Origin: UBA2160 sp964588665
Lineage (GTDB): Bacteria; Chloroflexota; Dehalococcoidia; Lucifugimonadales; UBA1123
DNA: 46,608 bases
Direction: 5' to 3'
NCBI GenBank assembly: GCA_964588665.1
Contig: CAZPQQ010000020.1
Coordinates: forward strand, 1 to 46,608
Below the pieces are notes generated by a model. That model made no database searches and was not told the origin of the DNA. It saw only the letters and a list, made by a program, of their open reading frames with translations. The position numbers were made by a program, and so were the translations under genes. Positions 24,602-32,009 of the stretch are shown in pieces (positions within the stretch are counted from its first letter, which is position 1; every line of letters begins with the position of its first letter).

Positions 24602-24642
24602 CAGGCCCCGCTCCATTCAGGAACGGGGCCTGTTTTGTTGTT
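24602..24642 (+). terminator. Rho-independent terminator
   Basis: An 11-pair perfect stem (AACAGGCCCCG against CGGGGCCTGTT, 24602-24636) is followed by TTTTGTTG. It ends the secreted-protein transcript. Confidence 0.9.
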
Positions 24643-24723
24643 CACTCGGCCAAGTTTTAGTCGGACTCTATTTCATGTCGGGGAGCGCCGGTCCCCTTGC
24701 GAAAGTGGGTAGCCGTCCCCCGG

Positions 24724-25221
24724 CTAACCTGTAGGGGCTTTTGGGCAGTCCCGCTTGCAGGTCGAGTCAAACAAGGGGAGGCCAGCAACATCGGGGTCCG
24801 CGTTCTTGTTCTTCAGCACGCTCACCTTCAGAAAGGCGACGCAGATCGCGTTCTGGGCGTCAGTAGCCCTTATACTGATGTGGTAGACGCGACCGTCGCC
24901 GTTATTTCTGCGCTCGGCCCGCACCTTGAAATTCCCGTCTCCGATTATTTTGGCGTCCGGAGAGGTTTGATTCTCTTTCTTCTTCTTGCCAGTTACCTTC
25001 CCACCCACCGGCTCGTCTTGCCATATGGAGAATCTTTCGACCGTAACCCCATCGCCGACAATGCCCAATACTTCGATTTTCTTGAATTTCTTGTTATGTT
25101 TCTTGATCACCGTCTTGCTAAGTTCTTCATTGGCACAACTCAGCGTCTCCGCGGCGGCCACTGGGCCGGTTTGCAACCCCAACGCCAAAAAACCGATCGC
25201 CGTCACGACTCCGATAACCAT
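24724..25221 (-). CDS. Small secreted protein with a bacterial Ig/HYR-like domain
   Basis: A 165-residue protein opening with a hydrophobic signal-like stretch (VIGVVTAIGFLALGLQT) and a likely cleavage after GPVAAA. The body is charged and lysine-rich. RVYHISIRATDAQNAICVAF matches the C-terminal strand pattern of HYR/Ig-like repeats, normally found in adhesins. Four cysteines could form two disulfides (TLSC, NAIC, DSTC, RDC). No ribosome site of strength precedes the ATG, and the upstream frame is closed by a stop, so the start is fixed by default. It faces the previous secreted-protein gene tail to tail. Confidence 0.65.
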   Translation of the reverse strand: MVIGVVTAIGFLALGLQTGPVAAAETLSCANEELSKTVIKKHNKKFKKIEVLGIVGDGVTVERFSIWQDEPVGGKVTGKKKKENQTSPDAKIIGDGNFKVRAERRNNGDGRVYHISIRATDAQNAICVAFLKVSVLKNKNADPDVAGLPLFDSTCKRDCPKAPTG

Positions 25222-25743
25222 GATCCAACGTAAACTGGATTATGCCGTCAACTGTGTCATCACGATCCCCCTGTGCCCGCCCGCATGGATGATTTCCTAA
25301 CTTACGATCATTCACATTGGGTGCTCGGAGTTGCTGCGGATTGCGCCCCAACCATGTCCGGCCATACCTCGCCGCCCCTATCGCGGTACTCTGGACCGCA
25401 TCCGAGAATACCACCCCTCGTCCATAGCTGCTAATTGCAACTTAGTCCAGTAAAGTGAACATTTCGGTGACAAAATGGGATACATGTAGGCGAGATGTTC
25501 CTGGTTTTCGGCCGAGCTTCCAACCCCCGTCGCCGGGATGACAGTGTGCTGCCCGGCCAACTAGCCCGATCATCTTCCGTGCATCCCGTGATGTCTGTCC
25601 GGTTTCGACTCCGCCGCGCATCATAGTAGACAGAGGCATATGGAAGGACCGCCTGTTGCTGCACGACACACAAGTCATTGTCCAAGTTAGGACTGGACAT
25701 ACCGACGAGTTCAGCCGCGTCGTCGAGCGCTGACGCGATCTGG
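25222..25743. other. 522-base gap without a supportable gene
   Basis: Minus-strand frames exist (25431-25763 and 25442-25678). One starts plausibly (SQIASALDDAAELVGMSSPN) but turns into Arg/Ser-rich noise, and the second takes over, so this may be a decayed gene or a dispersed repeat. I see no ribosome site, promoter or terminator. Confidence 0.4.
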
Positions 25744-26394
25744 CTAGAAATCGGGTACGTCAACCACCTCGTTGGCTTGAGCGCCTTCGACCCGTTGCGG
25801 GCAGTCGTCAGGGGTAAGATCGCAGAACGCGCGTTCCAATTGGCTCGGGGCGATTCTGGGCGGGTCCGGTGATGCCGTGCGCCCTATGAGAGAGAAGAGG
25901 TTGCCCCGAAAAGCGTCGTCGACCGCGTCGGCTGGGACGTCAACTTCATGGTCGCGGTAGACGATTCTGCCTGACAGCTCCATTCCTTTGAAACGGCCCA
26001 CGTGCGGCAGGGCGTACATGTAGGTCATGAGCTGCGCGTGATCCGCCAATGACGGCTGGCCTGTCTTGACGTCGCAGACGCCGCCGCGCCGGTCATCCAT
26101 CGCCACGAGGTCTGGCCTGCCCGCCAGCATGGCTCCCGAAGCGCCTCGCGGACTGAAGTGGCACTGCCTTTCCGTAAGCACGGTTTTGCCGTCGGACTCG
26201 AGGGCGGCGCTGACTTCGCCAAGGCGGGCCGCATGGTCCATTTGCCAGGCCGCGAGGCCGTGGGTGCGAGGCATCTTGGCGTACTCTTTGTGATGTGCCC
26301 GGAACCAGGTCGCCCACTCGCAAGAGGCGTCCCCGACCAACAGCTTCGAGAGCCAGGTCACCCAGATATATGGACCGGTGCGCGGTATCGCCAT
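25744..26394 (-). CDS. Cas4/RecB-like PD-(D/E)XK nuclease, orphan
   Basis: A 216-residue protein with the PD-(D/E)XK core: GRPDLVAMDD (D95), then GVCDVKTGQ (D108-V-K110), and QLMTYMYALP (Q121 and Y125), as in Cas4 and AddB-type exonucleases. A cysteine near the N-terminus (C25 in SCEWATWF) and two near the C-terminus (C191, C198 in AFCDLTPDDCPQR) sit where an iron-sulfur cluster is held in that group, but a fourth cysteine is not obvious. Such enzymes cleave single-stranded DNA ends. No cas genes or repeat arrays are nearby, so it acts outside a CRISPR system here. ATG 26394 is chosen over upstream starts; the ribosome site is weak. It is transcribed away from the candidate small RNA. Confidence 0.75.
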   Translation of the reverse strand: MAIPRTGPYIWVTWLSKLLVGDASCEWATWFRAHHKEYAKMPRTHGLAAWQMDHAARLGEVSAALESDGKTVLTERQCHFSPRGASGAMLAGRPDLVAMDDRRGGVCDVKTGQPSLADHAQLMTYMYALPHVGRFKGMELSGRIVYRDHEVDVPADAVDDAFRGNLFSLIGRTASPDPPRIAPSQLERAFCDLTPDDCPQRVEGAQANEVVDVPDF

Positions 26395-26534
26395 CGTGTC
26401 ACACATCCGTATACATATTCCGCCCCATCGCAGCACAACTCATTTTGGCTGCTTGAACAGGTTGGCCGTGCCGTCGCGGGCAAGTCCCTCGGCAGGTTCG
26501 CGGCTCGTTGCTAGGCCGGATTTGCAAAAGGGTG

Positions 26535-26540
26535 TATAAT
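26535..26540 (+). promoter_or_regulatory. TATAAT box of the candidate small RNA
   Basis: A perfect TATAAT lies five bases before a long hairpin that starts at 26545, so a transcript would begin at the base of the stem. No good -35 is seen at standard spacing. Confidence 0.5.
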
Positions 26541-26544
26541 ACAC

Positions 26545-26654
26545 ATAAGCATTTGGCCGCCGTGGCGAGGCTTCGGCGGTGGCCGAGTGCTTATATCCCG
26601 ACCACACGTGAAGTCAAAAACCCTCCACGGCGACGTGCGAGGGCTCTTCTTTTT
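26545..26654 (+). ncRNA. Candidate structured small RNA, unnamed
   Basis: The region 26545-26594 forms a long hairpin: the 14-base arm starting ATAAGCATTT pairs fully with the arm ending GAGTGCTTAT (with G-U pairs), and the inner part adds GCCG/CGG pairs. An unpaired A-rich linker runs to 26620, then a terminator hairpin. With the TATAAT box ahead, the whole looks like a ~105-base transcription unit without an ORF. I do not recognise it as 6S RNA, SRP RNA or a known riboswitch. It lies between the Cas4-like nuclease (divergent) and glyA (convergent). Confidence 0.55.
26616..26654. terminator. Bidirectional terminator
   Basis: A stem of CCCTC.CACG against CGTG.GAGGG with a 4-base loop (26621-26643) is followed on the plus strand by CTCTTCTTTTT and on the minus strand by TTTTT. 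It can end the small RNA on the plus strand and glyA on the minus strand (glyA stops at 26702). Confidence 0.85.
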
Positions 26655-26701
26655 AGGGGCGGTTTCTGAGTGAGGCGACCCGGCGAGGCCGCCGACTAGC
26701 C

Positions 26702-27946
26702 CTAGCGGTCGATCCCTGGCACGGGGAATCTGTCCGCCAATGCGACGACTTCGTCCCGCACCTGGTTCTCGACGGTCTCGTCGCCCATGGCGTTGAGCAC
26801 CCGAAGGATCAGGCGACCCACCGTGCGGGAGTCTTCTTCCATGAGGCCTCGAGACGTAATGGCCGGAGTCCCCAAACGAACTCCACTGGCGACTCGCGGT
26901 GGCCGCGGGTCATAAGGGATCGCATTGCGGTTCACGACGATGTTGGCGCGGCCCAAGGCTTCCTCGGCGCGCCTGCCGGTCGTCTCGGCGGGTGTCAGAT
27001 CCACCAGCACCATGTGGTTGTCGGTGCCGCCGGCCACGAGTCGGAGGCCTCCCTCGCGCAGCGTGTCGGCCAGCGCACGTGCATTGGCCTTGATCTGGCG
27101 TTGGTACTCGGCGAACTCGGGTTTCAGCGCCTCTCCGAATGCGACTGCCTTGGCGGCGACGATGTGTTGCAGCGGCCCGCCCTGAGCGTTCGGGAACACT
27201 GCCCGGTCCACGTTCCGCGCCAGGTCTTCGTCGCACAAGATCATGCCGCCTCGCGGTCCGCGAAGCGTCTTATGCGTCGTTGTCGAGACGATGTGAGCTT
27301 CGCCGATGGGCGTGGGATGCTCGTCCGAGGCCACCAATCCGGCGATGTGGGCCATGTCCGCCATAAGCTGGGCGCCGACCTGGTCCGCGATCTCCCTCAG
27401 CTTGTGGAAGTCGATCTCCCTGGTGTACGCGGTCGCTCCGGACACGATCAGCTTGGGCCGGTGTTCCTCGGCTGAACGCGCAAGCGCGTCGTAGTCGATC
27501 AACTCGAGTTCCCGGTCTACACCGTACGGCACGAAATTGTAGAGCTTCGATGAGAAGTTGACCGGGCTGCCATGCGTGAGGTGCCCGCCGTGGTCCAGAC
27601 TCATCCCCATCACGGTGTCTCCGGGCTCGAGCACGGAGAAGTAGGCAGCCATGTTGGCCTGTGCGCCCGAGTGAGGCTGGACGTTGGCGTGGTCGGCTTC
27701 GAAAAGTTCCTTCGCCCTCTGGATCGCCAGACGTTCGCCCACGTCTACGAACTCGCAGCCGCCGTAGTAGCGACGTCCCGGATACCCTTCGGCGTACTTG
27801 TTGGTCAGAACAGAGCCCTGAGCTTCGAGCACGGCCTTGCTGGCGTAGTTCTCGGATGCAATCAGGTTGATGTTGCTGCGTTGGCGATCGATCTCGTTGG
27901 CGATAACCTGGGCAATCTGCGGGTCTTGTTCCAGGAGCGAAGTCAT
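26702..27946 (-). CDS. glyA: Serine hydroxymethyltransferase
   Basis: The 414-residue enzyme moves the serine hydroxymethyl group to tetrahydrofolate, giving glycine and 5,10-methylene-THF. It is a fold-type I PLP enzyme: SENYASKAVLEAQGSVLTNK at the N-terminus, the PLP-binding HSGAQANMA, the Asp of MADMAHIAG, and the Schiff-base K226 in STTTHKTLRGPRGG. Length is normal for bacterial GlyA. GGAGG precedes the ATG by about seven bases. hpf lies 139 bases upstream on the same strand, so read-through is possible. The shared terminator at 26616-26654 closes it. Confidence 0.97.
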   Translation of the reverse strand: MTSLLEQDPQIAQVIANEIDRQRSNINLIASENYASKAVLEAQGSVLTNKYAEGYPGRRYYGGCEFVDVGERLAIQRAKELFEADHANVQPHSGAQANMAAYFSVLEPGDTVMGMSLDHGGHLTHGSPVNFSSKLYNFVPYGVDRELELIDYDALARSAEEHRPKLIVSGATAYTREIDFHKLREIADQVGAQLMADMAHIAGLVASDEHPTPIGEAHIVSTTTHKTLRGPRGGMILCDEDLARNVDRAVFPNAQGGPLQHIVAAKAVAFGEALKPEFAEYQRQIKANARALADTLREGGLRLVAGGTDNHMVLVDLTPAETTGRRAEEALGRANIVVNRNAIPYDPRPPRVASGVRLGTPAITSRGLMEEDSRTVGRLILRVLNAMGDETVENQVRDEVVALADRFPVPGIDR

Positions 27947-28085
27947 GTCGGTCCTCCGGCGCCGGATATTGTCTCAACGAACGTTGACGGCGTCTGACGG
28001 CAAACGCCGTTGGGGCATCGAACAGAAGCAGAGTCCGTCGGACTCGATTTCCGGGCGTCAGGCACCGGCCAAACCCGTAGCGGAG

Positions 28086-28667
28086 CTAGGTGAGTTCGGG
28101 CTCGATCACCCCGTAGTCGCCGTCTTGGCGACGGTATGCAACATTGTACTCGTTGGAGTCCATGTTGAAAAACAGGAAGAACCCGTGGCTCAACAACTCC
28201 ATCTGGAAAATTGCATCATCCACCGCCATGGGCGTCATGGGGAACCGCTTGGTCCTGACGACGCTGCCAAGTTCCTCAACCGTTTCTTCCTGGCTGGCAA
28301 GGTCGGCCTGGTCGACGGCGGATGCTTCCGCCGCGCCGACGTCCGCGCCCCGTCGCCGCAACTGCCCTGAGTGGTACACCTTGCCTTTGAACCGGCGAAT
28401 CTGGCGGTCGACGACATCGGTGACGCCGTCGACGGCCGCGTAGACGTTGACGCCGCTGTCCTGTCCTCGGAGTGTGTACTTGCCGACAGACAGCGTAATC
28501 TGGGCGACGATAGACTTGCCTTGCCCCTTGGATGCGCCGCGCGAGATCTCGACGCGGATGCTCGAGATCGGCGACATGTGGCGCTCCAAGCGGTCGAGCT
28601 TCTTGTGTATGTAATTCTCGGTGTCCGGGTTGAGGTCGATGTTCTTGGCCTGGATGCGAATGTCCAA
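28086..28667 (-). CDS. hpf: Long-form ribosome hibernation promoting factor
   Basis: The 193-residue protein is long-form HPF, which binds the 30S subunit and joins two 70S ribosomes into an inactive 100S dimer in resting cells. The N-terminal RaiA-like domain (MDIRIQAKNIDLNPDTENYI to about residue 100) contacts the decoding centre; a variable charged linker follows; the C-terminal domain (RFPMTPMAVDDAIFQMELLS onward) forms the ribosome dimer. Both parts are complete. It is divergent from thrC, with a 191-base region between them. Some phyla use it as a general stress or stationary-phase protein. Confidence 0.95.
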   Translation of the reverse strand: MDIRIQAKNIDLNPDTENYIHKKLDRLERHMSPISSIRVEISRGASKGQGKSIVAQITLSVGKYTLRGQDSGVNVYAAVDGVTDVVDRQIRRFKGKVYHSGQLRRRGADVGAAEASAVDQADLASQEETVEELGSVVRTKRFPMTPMAVDDAIFQMELLSHGFFLFFNMDSNEYNVAYRRQDGDYGVIEPELT

Positions 28668-28797
28668 CGCGAGTGCCTCCGAAGGAAGGAATATCGCCGG
28701 TCGGGCGCCTCGTGCAGTAGCTTGCGCCGACGAACCGAGACGATGTCTTCATTGTAAGTGCAGTCGTTGGGCCGATCAAGCCTACGCACCTCCACAC

Positions 28798-28827
28798 TTG
28801 TCACCCGTCGAGGCTGTGGGTTAGAGT
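28798..28827 (+). promoter_or_regulatory. Possible sigma70 promoter for thrC
   Basis: TTGTCA (28798-28803) and TAGAGT (28822-28827) are 18 bases apart and lie about 30 bases before the thrC start. Each hexamer matches the consensus at four or five of six positions. Confidence 0.5.
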
Positions 28828-28858
28828 AAGTTGAATCCGATTTCAACCAGGTTCGAGA

Positions 28859-29923
28859 GTGACCGCGATGAGACAAGGCCTCCTCGAAAAATACAAAGAA
28901 TTCCTTCCCGTTACAAGCGACACGCCGATGTTTTCCATGGGGGAAGGCGCGACGCCCCTCGTAAAATCCCGTAAGATCGCCGATGTGGTGGGGTGCGACG
29001 AACTCTACTTCAAGTTGGAAGGTTGCAACCCGACGGGATCGTTCAAGGATCGCGGCATGGTCGTGGCAGTGGCTAAGGCTATCGAGGCCGGCGGAACGAG
29101 CCTGGCCTGCGCGTCCACGGGCAACACCAGCGCGTCGGCCGCGGCGTACGGCGCCTATTGCGGGCTGCCCACCACGGTTATCGTCCCGAAGGGCAACGTG
29201 TCCCGGGGGAAGCTGGCCCAAGCGATCGCCTACGGCGCCCGAATCATGCTGATCCAGGGAAGCTTCGATCTCGCGCTGCAGATGGTTCGAGAACTCACCG
29301 AGCGCAACCCGATCGTGTTGGTCAACTCGGTCAACCCTAACCGAATTCAAGGTCAAAAAACCGCTTCGTTCGAGGTTGTCGAAGACCTGGGAACGGCGCC
29401 GGACTACCTCTTCATCCCGGTTGGCAACGCGGGGAACATCACGGCCTATTGGCTGGGATTTAAAGAGGCCTACCACAACGAATGGACGTCGGTTCTGCCC
29501 ATGATGATGGGCTTCCAGGCGGAGGGCGCCGCGCCCATCGTCCGAGGCGACGTTGTCGCTGAGCCCGAAACCATCGCGTCCGCGATCAGAATCGGCAATC
29601 CCGCGAGTTGGAGCAGTGCCATCGAAGCGCGAGACGAATCCGGCGGCGCGATCGGCATGGTGTCCGACGACGAGATCATGGACGCATACAAGCTGATGGC
29701 TAACGGCGAGGGTCTGTTCTGCGAGCCGGCGTCCGCCGCGGGCGTCGCCGGGCTGATCAAGCGCACGGAGGCAGGCCTGTCCCTCGAAGGGAAGCGGGTC
29801 GTTTGCGTCATAACTGGCTCGGGCCTCAAGGACCCGGACCTCGCGAACGAAGTTGAGCCCGTCTGGATGGAAGAGTACCCGCCCGACGTTTCCGCCGTCG
29901 AAGAAGCCCTGAAATTGAGTTGA
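28859..29923 (+). CDS. thrC: Threonine synthase
   Basis: The 354-residue fold-type II PLP enzyme converts O-phosphohomoserine to threonine. CNPTGSFKDRGM holds the PLP lysine K63, ACASTGNTSASAAAYGAY the phosphate-binding region, and IPVGNAGNITAYWLGF the glycine-rich loop. The length fits the short form of ThrC. GTG 28859 with an AGG site is used here; ATG 28868, three codons in, is equally possible. It is alone on its strand; folE begins about 240 bases downstream. Confidence 0.95.
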   Translation: MTAMRQGLLEKYKEFLPVTSDTPMFSMGEGATPLVKSRKIADVVGCDELYFKLEGCNPTGSFKDRGMVVAVAKAIEAGGTSLACASTGNTSASAAAYGAYCGLPTTVIVPKGNVSRGKLAQAIAYGARIMLIQGSFDLALQMVRELTERNPIVLVNSVNPNRIQGQKTASFEVVEDLGTAPDYLFIPVGNAGNITAYWLGFKEAYHNEWTSVLPMMMGFQAEGAAPIVRGDVVAEPETIASAIRIGNPASWSSAIEARDESGGAIGMVSDDEIMDAYKLMANGEGLFCEPASAAGVAGLIKRTEAGLSLEGKRVVCVITGSGLKDPDLANEVEPVWMEEYPPDVSAVEEALKLS

Positions 29924-30162
29924 CGGGTGCGATGCGGGGAGCGCGCGGCTTGGTGATCATAGGGATGGAAAGAGCGCGCCAAGGGAAGGACGACGAGGCG
30001 GGGCCGCACTTTGGAATGAATCCTTTTGTGTCTGCCGGAATCCCATATATGGCGGATACTGTCTCAGGGTCACGTCAGCGCGGTTGCCGCTCCGCCGCTT
30101 GAAAAGTCGCTTCTTGGCGGATCGAGGTTCGGTCAAACCACGCACGGAAGGTTGGTAAACGC

Positions 30163-30723
30163 CTGGTAAAAGAAGAGCAAATCTGCGAGGCTGTTGCCTC
30201 GATAATCGACGCCATCGGAGAAGACGTCAGCCGCGAAGGCCTCAGAGAGACGCCCGGACGGGTGGCCCGCATGTACGCCGAGTTCTTCTCCGGCCTTTCG
30301 CAAGACCCCGCGGAGGAGCTCTCGACGGGCTTCGAAGAGGGTCACCGCGACATCGTCGTTCTGAGAGGCATCGAGTTTAGCTCCATCTGCGAGCATCATT
30401 TCCTTCCGTTCTACGGGACCGCCCATATCGGCTATGTTCCCAGCGGGCGAGTGGTGGGCGCAAGCAAACTGGCCCGCGTTCTGGACGTGCTCGCCAGGCG
30501 CCCCCAGTTGCAGGAGCGCCTGACAAATCAATTCGTCGACGTGGTGTACACTACCCTTCAGCCCGAGGGCGTGGCCGTCATCCTGAGCGCCAAGCACATG
30601 TGCATGACGATGAGGGGCGTGAAGAAGCCAGGGTCCGAGATCGTTACCCAAGCCAGCAGAGGCAGCCTGAAAGATCAACCGGATGTAAGGCGCGACTTTC
30701 CGGCGATGTTACAGGGGATGTGA
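30163..30723 (+). CDS. folE: GTP cyclohydrolase I
   Basis: FolE opens GTP to dihydroneopterin triphosphate, the first step to folate and pterins. The protein carries the zinc site FSSICEHHFLPF and KHMCMTMRGVKK, and the N-terminal ICEAVASIIDAIGEDVSREG block typical of the family. In this frame there is no ATG, GTG or TTG between the upstream stop (near 30100) and the conserved N-terminus; the only near-cognate codon in the right place is CTG 30163, eleven bases after GGAAGG. From there the length is 186 residues, normal for FolE. GTG 30262 would cut off conserved residues. A GNAT gene starts at its stop codon. Confidence 0.9.
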   Translation: MVKEEQICEAVASIIDAIGEDVSREGLRETPGRVARMYAEFFSGLSQDPAEELSTGFEEGHRDIVVLRGIEFSSICEHHFLPFYGTAHIGYVPSGRVVGASKLARVLDVLARRPQLQERLTNQFVDVVYTTLQPEGVAVILSAKHMCMTMRGVKKPGSEIVTQASRGSLKDQPDVRRDFPAMLQGM

Positions 30724-30725
30724 AG

Positions 30726-31703
30726 GTGGGCAGCATCATCCGACAAGAGACATACGAATCGATATGGAGCGAGTGGGAAAGCATCCTGCCCTCGTGTTCG
30801 ACCAACACGATATTCGTGACTCCATGGTGGCAAAAAGTTTGGTGGGACAACTTCGGGTCTGAGAACGAACTTCACATCAGCTCCATTCGAGACGGAGACC
30901 GACTCATCGGGATCTCGCCTCTGATGCTGAGCGAAGGCGTTTTGACTTTCGCGGGCGACCGCGATCTCTTCGACTACTTCGACTTCCTGGTCGCCGAAGG
31001 CGAAGAGACAGCCTTCTACACCGCACTAGGCGAACACCTGGCAGAGGTTGATTTTCACACGTTGGATTTGCCGTCTGTTCCCCAGAACTCGCCCACGCTG
31101 CGGCATCTGCCGGAAATCTTGCGGCAGATGGGCTTTTCGGTGAACCTCGAGGAAAAAGAGACCACCCCGGTCACGTACCTTCCCGCAACCTGGGATGAGT
31201 ACCTGGGAGGGCTGCGCAAAAAGGACCGGCACGAACTCCGAAGGAAGATCCGTCGCCTCGAAAAAGCCGACAGTCCTCACCAGTACTCGTGCCAACTGAC
31301 CGAAACCGGCGACGGCTGCATGGAGGACTTCTTCCGGCTTCTTCGCGCCAGCAGCGACGAGAAGGACGGGTTCCTTACACCCGAACGCGAGAAGTTCTTC
31401 ATTGATATCGCCCGAGAGCTAACGACCCGCGACCAGTTCAAGCTCTACTTCCTCGAAGTCGAAGGCGAGCGTGTAGCAGGGTGCATATGTTTCGACTACG
31501 GGCAATCCTATCTGCTGTACAATAGCGGCTACAATCCTGAATACTCCAAGCTGAGCGTCGGGCTGATAAACAAGGCGTTCAGCATCCAGGCGGCGATCGA
31601 AGAAGGGCGAGAATCCTTCAACTTCCTCAAAGGCAACGAGCGCTACAAATACGATCTTGGGGCTCAGGACGAGTCTCTGTTCGACATGTTGGCGCGCCGT
31701 TGA
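30726..31703 (+). CDS. BioF2/FemAB-like GNAT acetyltransferase
   Basis: The 325-residue protein has the double-GNAT fold of the CelD/BcsL and FemAB-like group. Landmarks are the acidic opening with TPWWQKVWWDNF, a central ATWDEYLGGLRKKDRHELRR and a C-terminal GNAT core with YFLEVEGERVAGCICFDYGQ and FNFLKGNERYKYDLGA. Relatives join amino acids or acyl groups to cell-envelope or capsule sugars; the substrate here is unknown. GTG 30726 lies eight bases after AGGGG and three bases past the folE stop, so the two are in one transcript. A GTG overlapping the folE stop (30720) is an alternative. Confidence 0.8.
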   Translation: MGSIIRQETYESIWSEWESILPSCSTNTIFVTPWWQKVWWDNFGSENELHISSIRDGDRLIGISPLMLSEGVLTFAGDRDLFDYFDFLVAEGEETAFYTALGEHLAEVDFHTLDLPSVPQNSPTLRHLPEILRQMGFSVNLEEKETTPVTYLPATWDEYLGGLRKKDRHELRRKIRRLEKADSPHQYSCQLTETGDGCMEDFFRLLRASSDEKDGFLTPEREKFFIDIARELTTRDQFKLYFLEVEGERVAGCICFDYGQSYLLYNSGYNPEYSKLSVGLINKAFSIQAAIEEGRESFNFLKGNERYKYDLGAQDESLFDMLARR

Positions 31704-32009
31704 CGGACCCAGAACGCGGCTGGACATCCGGGTTGCTTGGGATGCCCGGGGACGCCGTTTCGAGCCGCATTTCGACGCGACACTGCTTCTCCAGCCATAG
31801 ATCACGCCGGTCTTGGCATTCGTAGACAACGCAGATTGAATCGTCCGCCAAAAACAGCGGATAAACAACTTATCGACAGCGAACGGGCCGTATGGTCCTG
31901 CCGTACCGAAGGGACGTTTGGCGTCAGGGCGCAGACGCCTGAATGCCCGAGTATTTCAAACCGTCCTCGTTCGGCGAGGGCGATTTGGCAAGGATCAATG
32001 GAGCCATAG
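31704..32009. other. 306-base gap without a gene
   Basis: No ORF with coding character is seen. A short hairpin GGCGTC/GACGCC (near 31920) lacks a T tail. The ribosome site of the glycosyltransferase is weak, so the leader contributes little evidence. Confidence 0.5.

Noticed and set aside
25431..25763. Minus-strand frames in the 522-base gap.
   Set aside because: Coding character changes frame part way and no ribosome site or homology is seen; at best a decayed gene.
28030..28055. Short GAGTCC/GGACTC hairpin after hpf.
   Set aside because: Six pairs with a weak T-rich tail; too weak to call a terminator.
28235..29476. Long minus-strand frame of 413 codons.
   Set aside because: It is antisense to thrC and overlaps hpf in another frame, with Arg/Ser-rich noise.
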